Source: Dehalococcoidales bacterium (GTDB lineage Bacteria; Chloroflexota; Dehalococcoidia; Dehalococcoidales; UBA2162). Taken from it: a stretch of DNA of 20,708 nt. The notes below the pieces were generated by a model. The model was not told where the DNA came from. It made no database searches and worked only from the letters and a program-made list of their open reading frames with translations. Positions 1-6,504 of this stretch are shown piece after piece. The first letter of the stretch is position 1; each line of letters opens with the position of its first letter. Where the stretch lies: contig JAUSGV010000114.1 of assembly GCA_030648675.1 (NCBI GenBank), positions 1 to 20,708 of the forward strand. Reading direction: 5' to 3'. A program made the position numbers and the translations under genes.

Positions 1-50
1 AGTTATTAGCCATCCAATTGCGAATCTCGACAGTTAACCGCGCCTTTAGC

Positions 51-80
51 TTGACAAAAGCGTTATATCGCATGTAATAT
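51..80 (+). promoter_or_regulatory. Promoter of the modE-xdhC-yqeB operon
   Basis: A perfect -35 hexamer TTGACA (51-56) is followed after 18 nt by TAATAT (75-80), about 45 bp before the ModE-like start codon. The ModE-type palindrome at 62-83 covers the spacer and the -10, so a bound repressor would block RNA polymerase. This is a sequence match only; no start site is known. Confidence 0.7.
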
Positions 81-83
81 AAC
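62..83. promoter_or_regulatory. ModE-type operator palindrome
   Basis: Perfect 7-bp inverted repeats GTTATAT (62-68) and ATATAAC (77-83) are separated by 8 nt. As I remember it, the Escherichia coli modA operator has the same GTTATAT arm and the same 8-nt spacing. The site overlaps the -10 of the promoter in front of the ModE-like gene, which suggests molybdate-responsive or simple autorepression. Confidence 0.65.
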
Positions 84-124
84 ATATTCTTTCGGCCCCA
101 ATCTCAACTTCGAGACTAAAACCC

Positions 125-505
125 ATGAATAAGAACCGAAAGCCGTCGAATATTTTGCATCAGCCGCAACTGCACCCCGGATACGAAGTACGGGGACGTG
201 TCTGGTTGGACAAGGACGGCGAGTTGTATATAGGCGGAGGCAGAGCCATTCTCCTCGAAAACATCGACAATCTAGGTTCTATAGCCGCTGCCGCCCGGGT
301 GATGGGACTGGGTTACCGCAATGCCTGGCTGTGGATACAAACGGCCAACCGCCTGGCAGGAATACCGCTCGTCGAGAAAACCACCGGCGGTAGCGGCGGC
401 GGGCACGCCCGTCTTACCGCCGAGGGACGAAAAGTGGTTACACAATACCAAGAACTGCATGCTAAATTCGAGGAATTCCTCAACGCTCTGGGGAGCAACG
501 AATAA
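125..505 (+). CDS. ModE-type winged-helix regulator (DNA-binding domain only)
   Basis: This is a LysR-like winged-helix protein of the ModE N-terminal type. Residues about 45-105 hold the signature: the NIDNLGSIAAAARVMG helix pair, the GYRNAWLWIQ recognition region, and the Gly-rich wing GGSGGG followed by LTAEGRKVV. In ModE the wing binds the operator palindrome. At 126 aa it has no C-terminal molbindin (MOP/TOBE) domains, so molybdate sensing must come from another protein or be absent. It heads the selenium/molybdenum maturation cluster and a ModE-like operator lies just upstream, so autoregulation and control of the genes downstream are likely. The Shine-Dalgarno before ATG 125 is weak. 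The family call is firm; the ligand is unknown. Confidence 0.85.
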   Translation: MNKNRKPSNILHQPQLHPGYEVRGRVWLDKDGELYIGGGRAILLENIDNLGSIAAAARVMGLGYRNAWLWIQTANRLAGIPLVEKTTGGSGGGHARLTAEGRKVVTQYQELHAKFEEFLNALGSNE

Positions 506-529
506 GAAAACATTACGGAGAAAACGTAC

Positions 530-1609
530 ATGCTGGAGATATCTCAAGAACTGGTTAAACTGTTAACGAAAGGAGAATCGGCGGCTTTAGCGACAATTAT
601 TTCCAGCCACGGTTCCGCCCCCAGGAAAGCGGGAGCGAAGATGCTTATCCGGGGCGATGAATCCTTTCTCGGCAGCGTGGGTGGCGGCGGGGTGGAGCTT
701 CAGGTAAGCCACAAAGCCATGGAGATAATGAATACCGGCGACCCGCAGTTGGTGCACTTCGACCTCGCCGGCAAGGACTGCGTGGCACAGATGATCTGCG
801 GCGGTCAGGTAGATATTTTCCTGGAAACACGCTTGCGGGACAACAAGACCGCACTGGAGATACATCGCGAGATCGTGAACCTGGCATCGAAAGGGGAATC
901 GGCCGTCCTGGCCACGGTGATTTCCAGCCGCGGTGCCGTTTCCGGCAAGCCGGGGGCCAAGATGCTTATCCGGAGAGACAACAGTGTCCTGGGGAGCGTG
1001 GGTGGCGACGGTGTCGAGCCTCAGGTCCGCGAAAAAGCTACTCAAATACTACGGCATGCCGAATCAAAACTGGTACACTTCGAAGTGACGGATAAAGAGC
1101 ATGCCGGGCAGATGGACGTCTTCATGGAACCGATCCTGCCTCCGGCGACATTGTATCTTTGCGGTGCCGGGCATATTTCTCAAAGCACGGCCGCATTCGG
1201 CAAAATGCTGGGTTTCAAGGTGACCGTTATCGATCCTCGCACGGAGTTCAATAACACCGAGCGGTTTCCCGACGCCGATAACCGCATTATCGACGATTAC
1301 GCTTTATCCCTGCCGAAGCTGAACATCGGCGAAGAAGGGTATATCATCATATGTACGCCGGGGCACATCCTCGACGAACAGTGCCTCTATTTCGCTGTCG
1401 GTACCAAGGCAAAATATATCGGTATGATCGGCAGCAGGAAGAAGGTCAAGGAAACCAAGGAACGGCTCATTCAGAAAGGCATCCAGCCCGAGCAGCTCGA
1501 AAAGGTCCACTCCCCTATCGGACTGGAGATCGGGGCCGAGACGCCGGCGGAGATCGCGGTAAGTATCCTAGCCGAAATTATCAAAGTGAGAAGAGCCACC
1601 GGGAATTAA
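530..1609 (+). CDS. xdhC: XdhC/CoxI-family molybdoenzyme maturation factor with duplicated N-terminal domain
   Basis: XdhC-family proteins bind molybdenum cofactor and assist its sulfuration and insertion into xanthine dehydrogenase-type hydroxylases in the cytoplasm. The XdhC/CoxI domain appears twice. Copy 1 (residues 1-100) has GSAPRKAGAKMLI, GSVGGGGVE and ICGGQVDIFLE. Copy 2 (about 109-201) has lost GSxPR and the CGG, keeping only GAKMLI, GSVGGDGVE and a VDVF-like end. A Rossmann domain follows (about 205-355; TLYLCGAGHISQ, then GMIGSRKK and GLEIGAETPAEIAVSI). Copy 2 still resembles copy 1 at the DNA level. The gene follows modE by 24 nt with a GGAG Shine-Dalgarno and precedes yqeB by 16 nt, so they are probably co-transcribed. 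Confidence 0.9.
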   Translation: MLEISQELVKLLTKGESAALATIISSHGSAPRKAGAKMLIRGDESFLGSVGGGGVELQVSHKAMEIMNTGDPQLVHFDLAGKDCVAQMICGGQVDIFLETRLRDNKTALEIHREIVNLASKGESAVLATVISSRGAVSGKPGAKMLIRRDNSVLGSVGGDGVEPQVREKATQILRHAESKLVHFEVTDKEHAGQMDVFMEPILPPATLYLCGAGHISQSTAAFGKMLGFKVTVIDPRTEFNNTERFPDADNRIIDDYALSLPKLNIGEEGYIIICTPGHILDEQCLYFAVGTKAKYIGMIGSRKKVKETKERLIQKGIQPEQLEKVHSPIGLEIGAETPAEIAVSILAEIIKVRRATGN

Positions 1610-1625
1610 CCGAGGAGAAAATACC

Positions 1626-2429
1626 ATGCCCGTAGATAAACTTAAGGTCCTTATCAGAGGCGGTGGGGAACTGGCCAGCGGTGTCGCTCATCGTCTGCAT
1701 CAGAGTCAATTTAAGGTTTGCCTGTTGGAAACCGATCACCCCATGGCAGTTAGAAGAGGTGTCTCCTTCTGCGAGGCGGTTTACGAGGGGGAAAAAACCT
1801 TCGAGGGTGTGACCTGCAAGCTGTTCAATACGGTCGACCAGATAACCGGCGCCTGGCAAAGGGGCTTGATTCCGCTGGTGGTCGATCCCGAAAACAAGAC
1901 GAAAGACGTCATAAAACCCGACGTTGAGATCGACGCCATAATCGCCAAGGAAAATCTGGGTACACGGATAACGGATGCCCCGCTGGTGATCGGACTGGGG
2001 CCCGGATTTTCTGCCGGCAAGGACGTGCACATGGTCATCGAGACCAATCGCGGTCATAATCTCGGCCGGATAATTATGCGCGGTGAAGCAGAGCCGGATA
2101 CCGGCATCCCCGGAGCTATCGGCGGTTTTGCGAAGGAAAGGGTCTGGCATGCCCCCGTGGCCGGGCTTTTCACCACGCAGAAAAAGATCGGCGACCGCGT
2201 TGCCGCCGGCGATGTCGTCGCGCTGGTTGACACTGCTCCTGTGAAAACGGAGATCGGCGGTATGATCCGCGGACTGTTGCGGAACAACACGAGGGTACAA
2301 AAGGGTATGAAATTGGGTGATATCGATCCACGTGGCATCGAGGAGTATTGCTATACTATATCGGACAAGTCCCGGACGATTTCGGGAGGAGTCCTGGAAG
2401 CGATTATGACGAGATATAACGGGAAATAA
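1626..2429 (+). CDS. yqeB: YqeB (EF2563) family selenium-dependent molybdenum hydroxylase maturation protein
   Basis: YqeB is a marker of bacteria that use selenium as a labile cofactor in molybdenum hydroxylases; its exact reaction is not established. The N terminus is a Rossmann-like nucleotide fold (LIRGGGELASGVAHRL, residues 9-24, then a VCLLETDHP strand). The middle has GLGPGFSAGKDVHMVIET. The C-terminal half has GIPGAIGGFAKERV and a biotinyl/lipoyl-like barrel (APVAGLFTTQKKIGDRVAAGD, then GMIRGLLRNNTRVQKGMKLGDIDPR). The length of 267 aa is normal. GAGGAG lies in front of ATG 1626. It sits between xdhC and yqeC, the usual company of this family. Confidence 0.9.
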   Translation: MPVDKLKVLIRGGGELASGVAHRLHQSQFKVCLLETDHPMAVRRGVSFCEAVYEGEKTFEGVTCKLFNTVDQITGAWQRGLIPLVVDPENKTKDVIKPDVEIDAIIAKENLGTRITDAPLVIGLGPGFSAGKDVHMVIETNRGHNLGRIIMRGEAEPDTGIPGAIGGFAKERVWHAPVAGLFTTQKKIGDRVAAGDVVALVDTAPVKTEIGGMIRGLLRNNTRVQKGMKLGDIDPRGIEEYCYTISDKSRTISGGVLEAIMTRYNGK

Positions 2430-2534
2430 CCAGGATGCAAGAGACAAAAACCAAACAATATCAATTACCAAATTCCAAATTACGTATACGTTCTTCACCT
2501 TACTCGTCTCACCTGAAGGGGGCTTTGTACCAAA

Positions 2535-2692
2535 TGTCATTCTGAGGAGTGACCTGCTCGCCGAACAAGTTCTTTGGCAGGCGAGAACAACGAAGAATCT
2601 GGGCGTGGAGGGGTTCAATTCACCTTCATTCCGCCACTCCCAGACCCTTCGCGGAGTTTACACTGAACGTAGTGAACGTGCTCAGGGTGACA
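2535..2692. repeat. MITE-like dispersed repeat with terminal inverted repeats
   Basis: The element starts TGTCATTCTGAG and ends CTCAGGGTGACA, a 12-bp terminal inverted repeat with two mismatches. Inside are shorter inverted repeats, including CTCGCC/GGCGAG and the ACTGAACGTAGTGAACGT stretch near the right end. There is no transposase frame, so it would be a non-autonomous or REP-like element. It fills most of the 330-bp gap between yqeB and the methyltransferase gene (2430-2759). The left part of that gap (2430-2534) is A/C-rich low-complexity sequence in which I see no gene. Confidence 0.65.
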
Positions 2693-2716
2693 AAAAAGAG
2701 AACCTTTTAATACAAG

Positions 2717-2740
2717 CTTCCCTCAAGGGAGAGGAAATAG
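2717..2740. repeat. Fragment of a CTTCCCTC/GAGGGAGAGG palindromic repeat
   Basis: The short palindrome CCCTCAAGGGAG with flanking GAGGAAATA is matched by a related sequence at 15641-15670 (CCTCTCCCATCGAGGGAGAGG, also followed by AAATA). It probably belongs to a second small dispersed repeat family. Confidence 0.4.
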
Positions 2741-2759
2741 CTTGGGGACGTTACATTAA

Positions 2760-3293
2760 ATGCAAGCAAAACAAATGGACCCGATCGACTTAAAGCGGGT
2801 AAATAGTCTTTGGGTGAAAATATACCCTTACCTGGCGGCTCAGGCCCTGGAGCACTACGGCAGGGCAACGGGCAAAGTCCTGGAAATGGGGCCGTTTTCG
2901 GGCGGGATTGCACGGGAGTTGGGCCGGCGTTATCCGAAGCTCGACATTACGGTCAACGAAGGGTTTTCGTCTCAAAACGGGAAGAACAAAAAGTACGACT
3001 TGATAATTCTCCGGGGTGCGTTTTTCTTTATTTTTGATGACACGACGTTGCTCCGTTCTATTTTCGAGGCCTTGAAAGACGGTGGTACAGCGTTTGTCGG
3101 CGGCGGGTATGGTAAAGACATTCCCCAGGCTTTGATCGACGAGATCGCCGACGAATCCCGCATTTTGAACGACCGGTTGGGGCGCCGCCGGGTCACCCTC
3201 GAAGAATTGAGCGAATTAGTCAAACTGTCCGGGTTAAACGTTAACTGCCGGATTGTACAGGAAGGCGGGGTTTGGTTAGTCGTCAACAAATAG
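2760..3293 (+). CDS. Class I SAM methyltransferase-like protein in the Se/Mo cluster
   Basis: This is a 177-aa Rossmann-fold protein of methyltransferase type. Motif I is VLEMGPFSGGIARELG (residues 40-55), with the acidic residue after beta-2 replaced by a TVNEGF segment. KYDLIILRGAFFFIFDD corresponds to motif IV and EALKDGGTAFVGGGYG to the post-IV strand. It lacks a recognisable substrate domain. It ends 2 nt before the yqeC start, so the two genes are probably translationally coupled, which points to a role with YqeC in selenium/molybdenum cofactor maturation (inference). The start is uncertain: ATG 2760 has only a distant GGGGA, and ATG 2775 is an alternative. Substrate unknown. Confidence 0.7.
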   Translation: MQAKQMDPIDLKRVNSLWVKIYPYLAAQALEHYGRATGKVLEMGPFSGGIARELGRRYPKLDITVNEGFSSQNGKNKKYDLIILRGAFFFIFDDTTLLRSIFEALKDGGTAFVGGGYGKDIPQALIDEIADESRILNDRLGRRRVTLEELSELVKLSGLNVNCRIVQEGGVWLVVNK

Positions 3294-3295
3294 GC

Positions 3296-4063
3296 ATGAG
3301 CTTTAGGGAAGCCTTCGGTATCCGGCCGGGGGAAGTTATCAGCCTGGTTGGCGGGGGCGGCAAGACAACCCTCATGTTTGCCATGGCGCACGAGATGGAG
3401 GCAGCCGGCGAAAAAGTCATCAGTACTACTACCACCAGGATTTTCGAGCCGTCGGTCTCCGAATCCTTTCTCATTTTGGAGTCGGATGAAGAACGAATGA
3501 TTTCCCGACTTTTCTCCGAACTGAAAAATCACCGGCATCTAACGCTAGCCAGCCACAAACTGCTTGATGGAAAGCTTAAAGGGATTAGTCCGGAGACGGT
3601 GGACCTGTTAACTGAACTGAAGGTGGTCACCTATATTATCGTCGAGGCAGACGGGTCGGCGCGGAAACCTCTCAAGGCACCGAATGCCACTGAGCCGGTA
3701 ATCCCGGGGAGCACCTCACTGGTGATTCCGGTAGTTGGCATCGATGCCCTGGGATGCTCCCTTACCGAAGATAATGTTTTCCGTCCGGAAATCATCTCCC
3801 GATTGACGGGGCTGGAGCCGGGAGCTCCGGTTACTGAGGATACGATTGCCGTTTTGTTAACCCATAACGAAGGCATTACGAAAAGCACCCCGGCAAACGC
3901 TGACATTGTCCCGCTCATCAACAAGATCGATATGCTGCCGGACTTATCCGCCGCTGAATCGCTGGCGAACAAAATACTGGCGAAGGGACACCCGCGGATA
4001 AAGCGTGTCGTGCTGGGTCAAATCAAACGCCGGGAACCGGTAGTAAAAGTTATCGGCGATTAA
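3296..4063 (+). CDS. yqeC: YqeC family selenium cofactor biosynthesis protein
   Basis: YqeC is a P-loop protein that marks selenium-dependent molybdenum hydroxylase systems together with YqeB; its reaction is not known. Residues 13-25 read EVISLVGGGGKTT, a Walker A motif, followed by MFAMAHEMEAAGEKVISTTTTRIF. Further on are YIIVEADGSARKPLKAP (Walker B-like, typical of the family) and IPLINKID-like VPLINKIDML. I chose ATG 3296 because family members begin just before the REAFGI-like helix. A TTG at 3272 in the same frame, overlapping the methyltransferase end, is possible and would add 8 residues. It is co-directional and nearly overlapping with the upstream methyltransferase gene. Confidence 0.88.
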   Translation: MSFREAFGIRPGEVISLVGGGGKTTLMFAMAHEMEAAGEKVISTTTTRIFEPSVSESFLILESDEERMISRLFSELKNHRHLTLASHKLLDGKLKGISPETVDLLTELKVVTYIIVEADGSARKPLKAPNATEPVIPGSTSLVIPVVGIDALGCSLTEDNVFRPEIISRLTGLEPGAPVTEDTIAVLLTHNEGITKSTPANADIVPLINKIDMLPDLSAAESLANKILAKGHPRIKRVVLGQIKRREPVVKVIGD

Positions 4064-4099
4064 TATTTGGCGGAGCCAGCAAGAAAAGGAAGGAAATAG

Positions 4100-5122
4100 A
4101 TGCTGAAGAAAATCAAGGTAAACGACGCTGTCGGGATGGTGCTCGGCCACGACATGACCAAGGTCGTCCCCGGCCAGTTCAAGGGAGTCGCTTTTCACCG
4201 GGGGCACATCATCAAAGAGGAAGACATCCCGGAATTGCTCAACATAGGTAAGGAGCACATCTATATCATGGAACCGGGCGAGAATATGGTCCATGAAGAG
4301 GAAGCGGCTCTCAGGATCGCAATCGCGGCGGCCGGAGACGCCTTCGAATTGACCAAACCGTCGGAAGGTCGGATCAACATTAAGGCAAAATCCCGCGGGC
4401 TGCTCAAAGTGAACGTTCCCCTGTTGCGGGAGATAAACTCGATTGGCGAGATAATTCTGGCGACGCAGCATACCAACACTGTTTGCCAGCCCGGGGCGAT
4501 GATTGCCGGCACGAAAATAATCCCATTGTATATAACGGAAGCAAAGCTCAAGAGACTCGAAGACCTGTGCCGCGCTAAAGGCAAGGTTATTGAAATCGTT
4601 CCCTTCCAGTCGAGGAAGGTCGGTGTCGTCATCACCGGCAGCGAGGTGTTCAAAGGCCGGATAAAGGATAAGTTCGGCGACACCATCCGGAAAAAGGTGG
4701 AGGAACTGGGCTCAACCGTCAACCGGCAGAAGATAGTCACCGACGACAAGGAATTGATAGCCCAGGCGGTCAAAGAAATGAAGGAGAGCGGCAGCGACGT
4801 TATCTTCGTTTGCGGCGGACTTTCCGTGGACCCCGACGACGTCACCGTGGAAGGGGTCAAGGCGAGCGGAGCAAGAGTAATCACCTATGGTGCTCCGGTT
4901 TTCCCCGGCTCGATGTTCCTGTACGCATCGCTCAAGGGGACTCCCATACTCGGAGCACCGGCCTGCGTGATTCACAACGAAGCCACAATAATCGACGTCG
5001 TACTGCCGCGTATCCTGGCCGGCGACGAGGTCAAGAAAAAGGACATAATCGAATACGGTCACGGCGGACTTTGTCTTAGCTGCGAGATATGTGAGTTCCC
5101 GGTATGTCCGTACTGCAAATAG
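4100..5122 (+). CDS. Molybdopterin-binding MoeA/CinA-like protein with Cys-rich tail
   Basis: Residues about 172-310 form a MoCF_biosynth (MogA/MoeA/CinA) domain: VGVVITGSEVFKGRIKDKFGDTI, then DVIFVCGGLSVDPDDVT and the APVFPGSMFLYA to GAPAC segment, as in pterin-binding proteins. The N-terminal 150 residues (AVGMVLGHDMTKVVPGQFKG, then RGHIIKEEDIPELLNIGKEHIYI) resemble the MoeA scaffold portion used by proteins of this cluster type. The C terminus ends in a Cys cluster, LCLSCEICEFPVCPYCK (C325, C328, C331, C336, C339), probably a metal site. It lies 36 nt after yqeC with an AAGGAAG Shine-Dalgarno. A role in molybdenum insertion or cofactor trafficking for selenium hydroxylases is inferred. Confidence 0.82.
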   Translation: MLKKIKVNDAVGMVLGHDMTKVVPGQFKGVAFHRGHIIKEEDIPELLNIGKEHIYIMEPGENMVHEEEAALRIAIAAAGDAFELTKPSEGRINIKAKSRGLLKVNVPLLREINSIGEIILATQHTNTVCQPGAMIAGTKIIPLYITEAKLKRLEDLCRAKGKVIEIVPFQSRKVGVVITGSEVFKGRIKDKFGDTIRKKVEELGSTVNRQKIVTDDKELIAQAVKEMKESGSDVIFVCGGLSVDPDDVTVEGVKASGARVITYGAPVFPGSMFLYASLKGTPILGAPACVIHNEATIIDVVLPRILAGDEVKKKDIIEYGHGGLCLSCEICEFPVCPYCK

Positions 5123-5141
5123 AGAAGGTTTAATAACGTTC

Positions 5142-5789
5142 ATGGGAAAGGCTTCAAACAGGAAAAAGACGGCAAAAATACTGCGAAGCACCGACCGGGT
5201 ACGCTACCTGGAGGATGAAGAGGCCAATCCATGGCTCACGGCGCTTCTCAATGCCTATCACATCCAGGAAACTGGTATCGCCGTTGAACTGGAAGAGGAA
5301 AAGAAGAAAAGAAGAAACAAGCTGGCCTGCGGCCGTGGCTGCGGCACCTGCTGCCAGAGACCGATCATCCCGGTAACCGAGCCGGAAATCCGCGGAATAA
5401 TCTGGTACGTGTCCACCAAACTGCCGGGCGAATTACGGGAAGAGGTTAAAACCCAGGTACTGAACCGTCACAAATCCCTGATGTGTCCTTTTTGCGTAGA
5501 GGGAGTTTGCAGCATGTATCCCGTCCGTCCCATCGCCTGCCGGATATTGCATGTATTCGGGGAGCCGTGCCGTCCTAACGAAGATACTTATCTGACCCGG
5601 CCCCGGGACATGTGGAGTCACAGCCGCGATCTCGGCCGCCGGACTGCTTTCGCCCTTCTCCCTCTCTACGGCATCACTGGTAAAAACAACATGGAACAGG
5701 CCTTCAACGCCAGATTTCTCAACGACAATACCCGTTCGATGCTCGAACAGCCGTGGGACAAGTTGTGTGGGTTCGGGCAAGGCCAATAG
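5142..5789 (+). CDS. YkgJ-type cysteine-cluster protein
   Basis: This is a 215-aa soluble protein with the CxxxCxxCC-type pattern of the YkgJ/UPF0153 family, whose members are predicted to hold zinc or an Fe-S centre. Visible cysteines are C63, C67, C70, C71, then C115, C118, C123, C133 and C143 (ACGRGCGTCCQ; MCPFCVEGVCSMYPVRPIACR). A basic and acidic helix (about 45-60) precedes the first cluster. I start at ATG 5142, 19 nt after the previous stop; the AGAAGG upstream is rather far (13 nt). A longer frame from 5091 would overlap the preceding gene and lacks support. It is probably the last protein gene of the Se/Mo operon; function unknown. Confidence 0.8.
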   Translation: MGKASNRKKTAKILRSTDRVRYLEDEEANPWLTALLNAYHIQETGIAVELEEEKKKRRNKLACGRGCGTCCQRPIIPVTEPEIRGIIWYVSTKLPGELREEVKTQVLNRHKSLMCPFCVEGVCSMYPVRPIACRILHVFGEPCRPNEDTYLTRPRDMWSHSRDLGRRTAFALLPLYGITGKNNMEQAFNARFLNDNTRSMLEQPWDKLCGFGQGQ

Positions 5790-5805
5790 CTTCGATTTTG
5801 TTTGT

Positions 5806-5834
5806 TTGCCCAAAAGCGATTTTTTCCTTATAAT
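5806..5834 (+). promoter_or_regulatory. tRNA-Thr promoter
   Basis: TTGCCC (5806-5811), a 17-nt spacer and a perfect TATAAT (5829-5834) lie 11 nt upstream of the mature tRNA 5' end, which fits a dedicated promoter. Confidence 0.75.
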
Positions 5835-5845
5835 GACCGTTGCAT

Positions 5846-5917
5846 GCCAGCGTAGCTCAGTGGTAGAGCAGTAGTTTCGTAAACTATTGGTCAAGAGTTC
5901 GACTCTCTTCGCTGGCT
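5846..5917 (+). tRNA. tRNA-Thr (anticodon CGT)
   Basis: The cloverleaf closes fully. The acceptor arms GCCAGCG (5846-5852) and CGCTGGC (5910-5916) pair perfectly. The D stem is GCTC/GAGC. The anticodon stem GTAGT/ACTAT carries loop TTCGTAA with anticodon CGT at 5878-5880 (reads ACG, threonine). The T arm is AAGAG-TTCGACT-CTCTT. The discriminator base is T (5917) and the 3' CCA is not encoded. It has its own promoter immediately upstream. Confidence 0.96.
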
Positions 5918-6012
5918 CCGCTCCATCTGGGAAATCCTAAATACTAAATCCGAAACAAATCCAAAAGTGGAAATATTCGAAACCATCGGAATCCACTTGT
6001 CCGCTCTCCAAT

Positions 6013-6093
6013 TGTCATTCCCGCGGAGGCGGGAATCCACGTCAACTTCGATTAGAAAGGATTTCTGGATTCCGTATCGAGTACGGAATGACA
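6013..6093. repeat. 81-bp palindromic dispersed repeat
   Basis: The element begins TGTCATTCC and ends GGAATGACA (perfect 9-bp terminal inverted repeats). It contains two inner hairpins, ATTCCCGCGGAGGCGGGAAT and ATTCCGTATCGAGTACGGAAT, joined by a GGATTTCTGGATTCC-type centre. A relative with the same layout is at 15450-15530. It carries no frame and lies in the 586-bp gap between the tRNA and the Rrf2 gene. The stretch 5918-6012 is A/C-rich low-complexity sequence in which I see no gene. Confidence 0.7.
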
Positions 6094-6146
6094 AATCGCA
6101 AAGGCTTGATGATAGACGGAAACCCGTTAGGGGAAACCAAAAGGAT

Positions 6147-6360
6147 AAAAAAAGGGGGAGGCAAATCTCCGAGGAAGTCCCGCTTCCTGTCGTCCCGGAA
6201 AGCAGACTCGCCTTCGTTCCACTACTTTTCCTTTGCGGTCATCTTCGCCGCAGCGCCCCCCGCTTCGAATTTATCTCTGCAGGCCACGACTGCTTGTCGA
6301 GAAGCTTGGGAACCTTCGGACGCATCTTTCGATGGCATCACCAGGGAGACTTACCTCCTC
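6147..6360 (-). ncRNA. Candidate structured RNA with closing stem and U-tract
   Basis: On the minus strand, GGAGGUAAGUCUCC (6358-6345) can pair over 14 consecutive positions with GGAGAUUUGCCUCC (6170-6157), including two G-U wobbles. On the plus strand those two positions would be A-C mismatches, so the pairing favours a minus-strand transcript. The 3' arm is followed by CCC and seven U (6153-6147), as at an intrinsic terminator. Internal hairpins include CAUC-GAAA-GAUG with a GNRA loop, GGAAG-CGGGA-CUUCC and AGCG-GGGGG-CGCU. No long frame with coding character covers it. I could not match it to 6S, SRP, tmRNA, RNase P or a riboswitch class from memory. A regulatory leader or decayed element remains possible. 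Confidence 0.45.
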
Positions 6361-6452
6361 AATATCATGCTATCAATTTCGTCATTTAATAGTCATAAAA
6401 TCGCACGGCATAATTATTACAAATTTATAACAATTTCTCCTCTTTTTGCCAC

Positions 6453-6482
6453 TTGACATCACGTTTTATATTGGATTAGAAT
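6453..6482 (+). promoter_or_regulatory. Promoter of the rrf2-hcp operon
   Basis: TTGACA (6453-6458), an 18-nt spacer and TAGAAT (6477-6482) lie 22 nt before the Rrf2 start codon. The -10 is embedded in the inverted repeat at 6468-6492. Confidence 0.75.
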
Positions 6483-6492
6483 AGTCCAATAT
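6468..6492. promoter_or_regulatory. Probable Rrf2 operator palindrome
   Basis: Perfect 8-bp arms ATATTGGA (6468-6475) and TCCAATAT (6485-6492) flank 9 nt that contain the -10 hexamer. The position is typical of an autorepressor site. The arms differ from the E. coli NsrR and IscR consensus as I know them, so the binding protein is inferred from position only. Confidence 0.6.
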
Positions 6493-6504
6493 AGAGGATA
6501 AATC

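Noticed and set aside
272..547. Antisense frame over the ModE gene and many similar long antisense frames across the window (e.g. 1581-2618, 3944-4471, 14457-15407)
   Set aside because: They mirror strongly recognised genes on the other strand, have no family-like content and no Shine-Dalgarno, and follow from GC-rich codon use.
6147..6360. Identification of the structured region as SRP RNA, 6S RNA, RNase P RNA, tmRNA or a molybdenum cofactor riboswitch
   Set aside because: Conserved blocks I remember for those RNAs (such as the SRP GGAAG-GAAGCAGC loop or the RNase P GAGGAAAGUCC) are not present in proper form.
6088..6456. Overlapping plus-strand frames between the tRNA and the Rrf2 gene (5967-6389, 6088-6456)
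   Set aside because: Composition is not protein-like, they run through a palindromic repeat, and the same stretch has RNA-like pairing on the minus strand.
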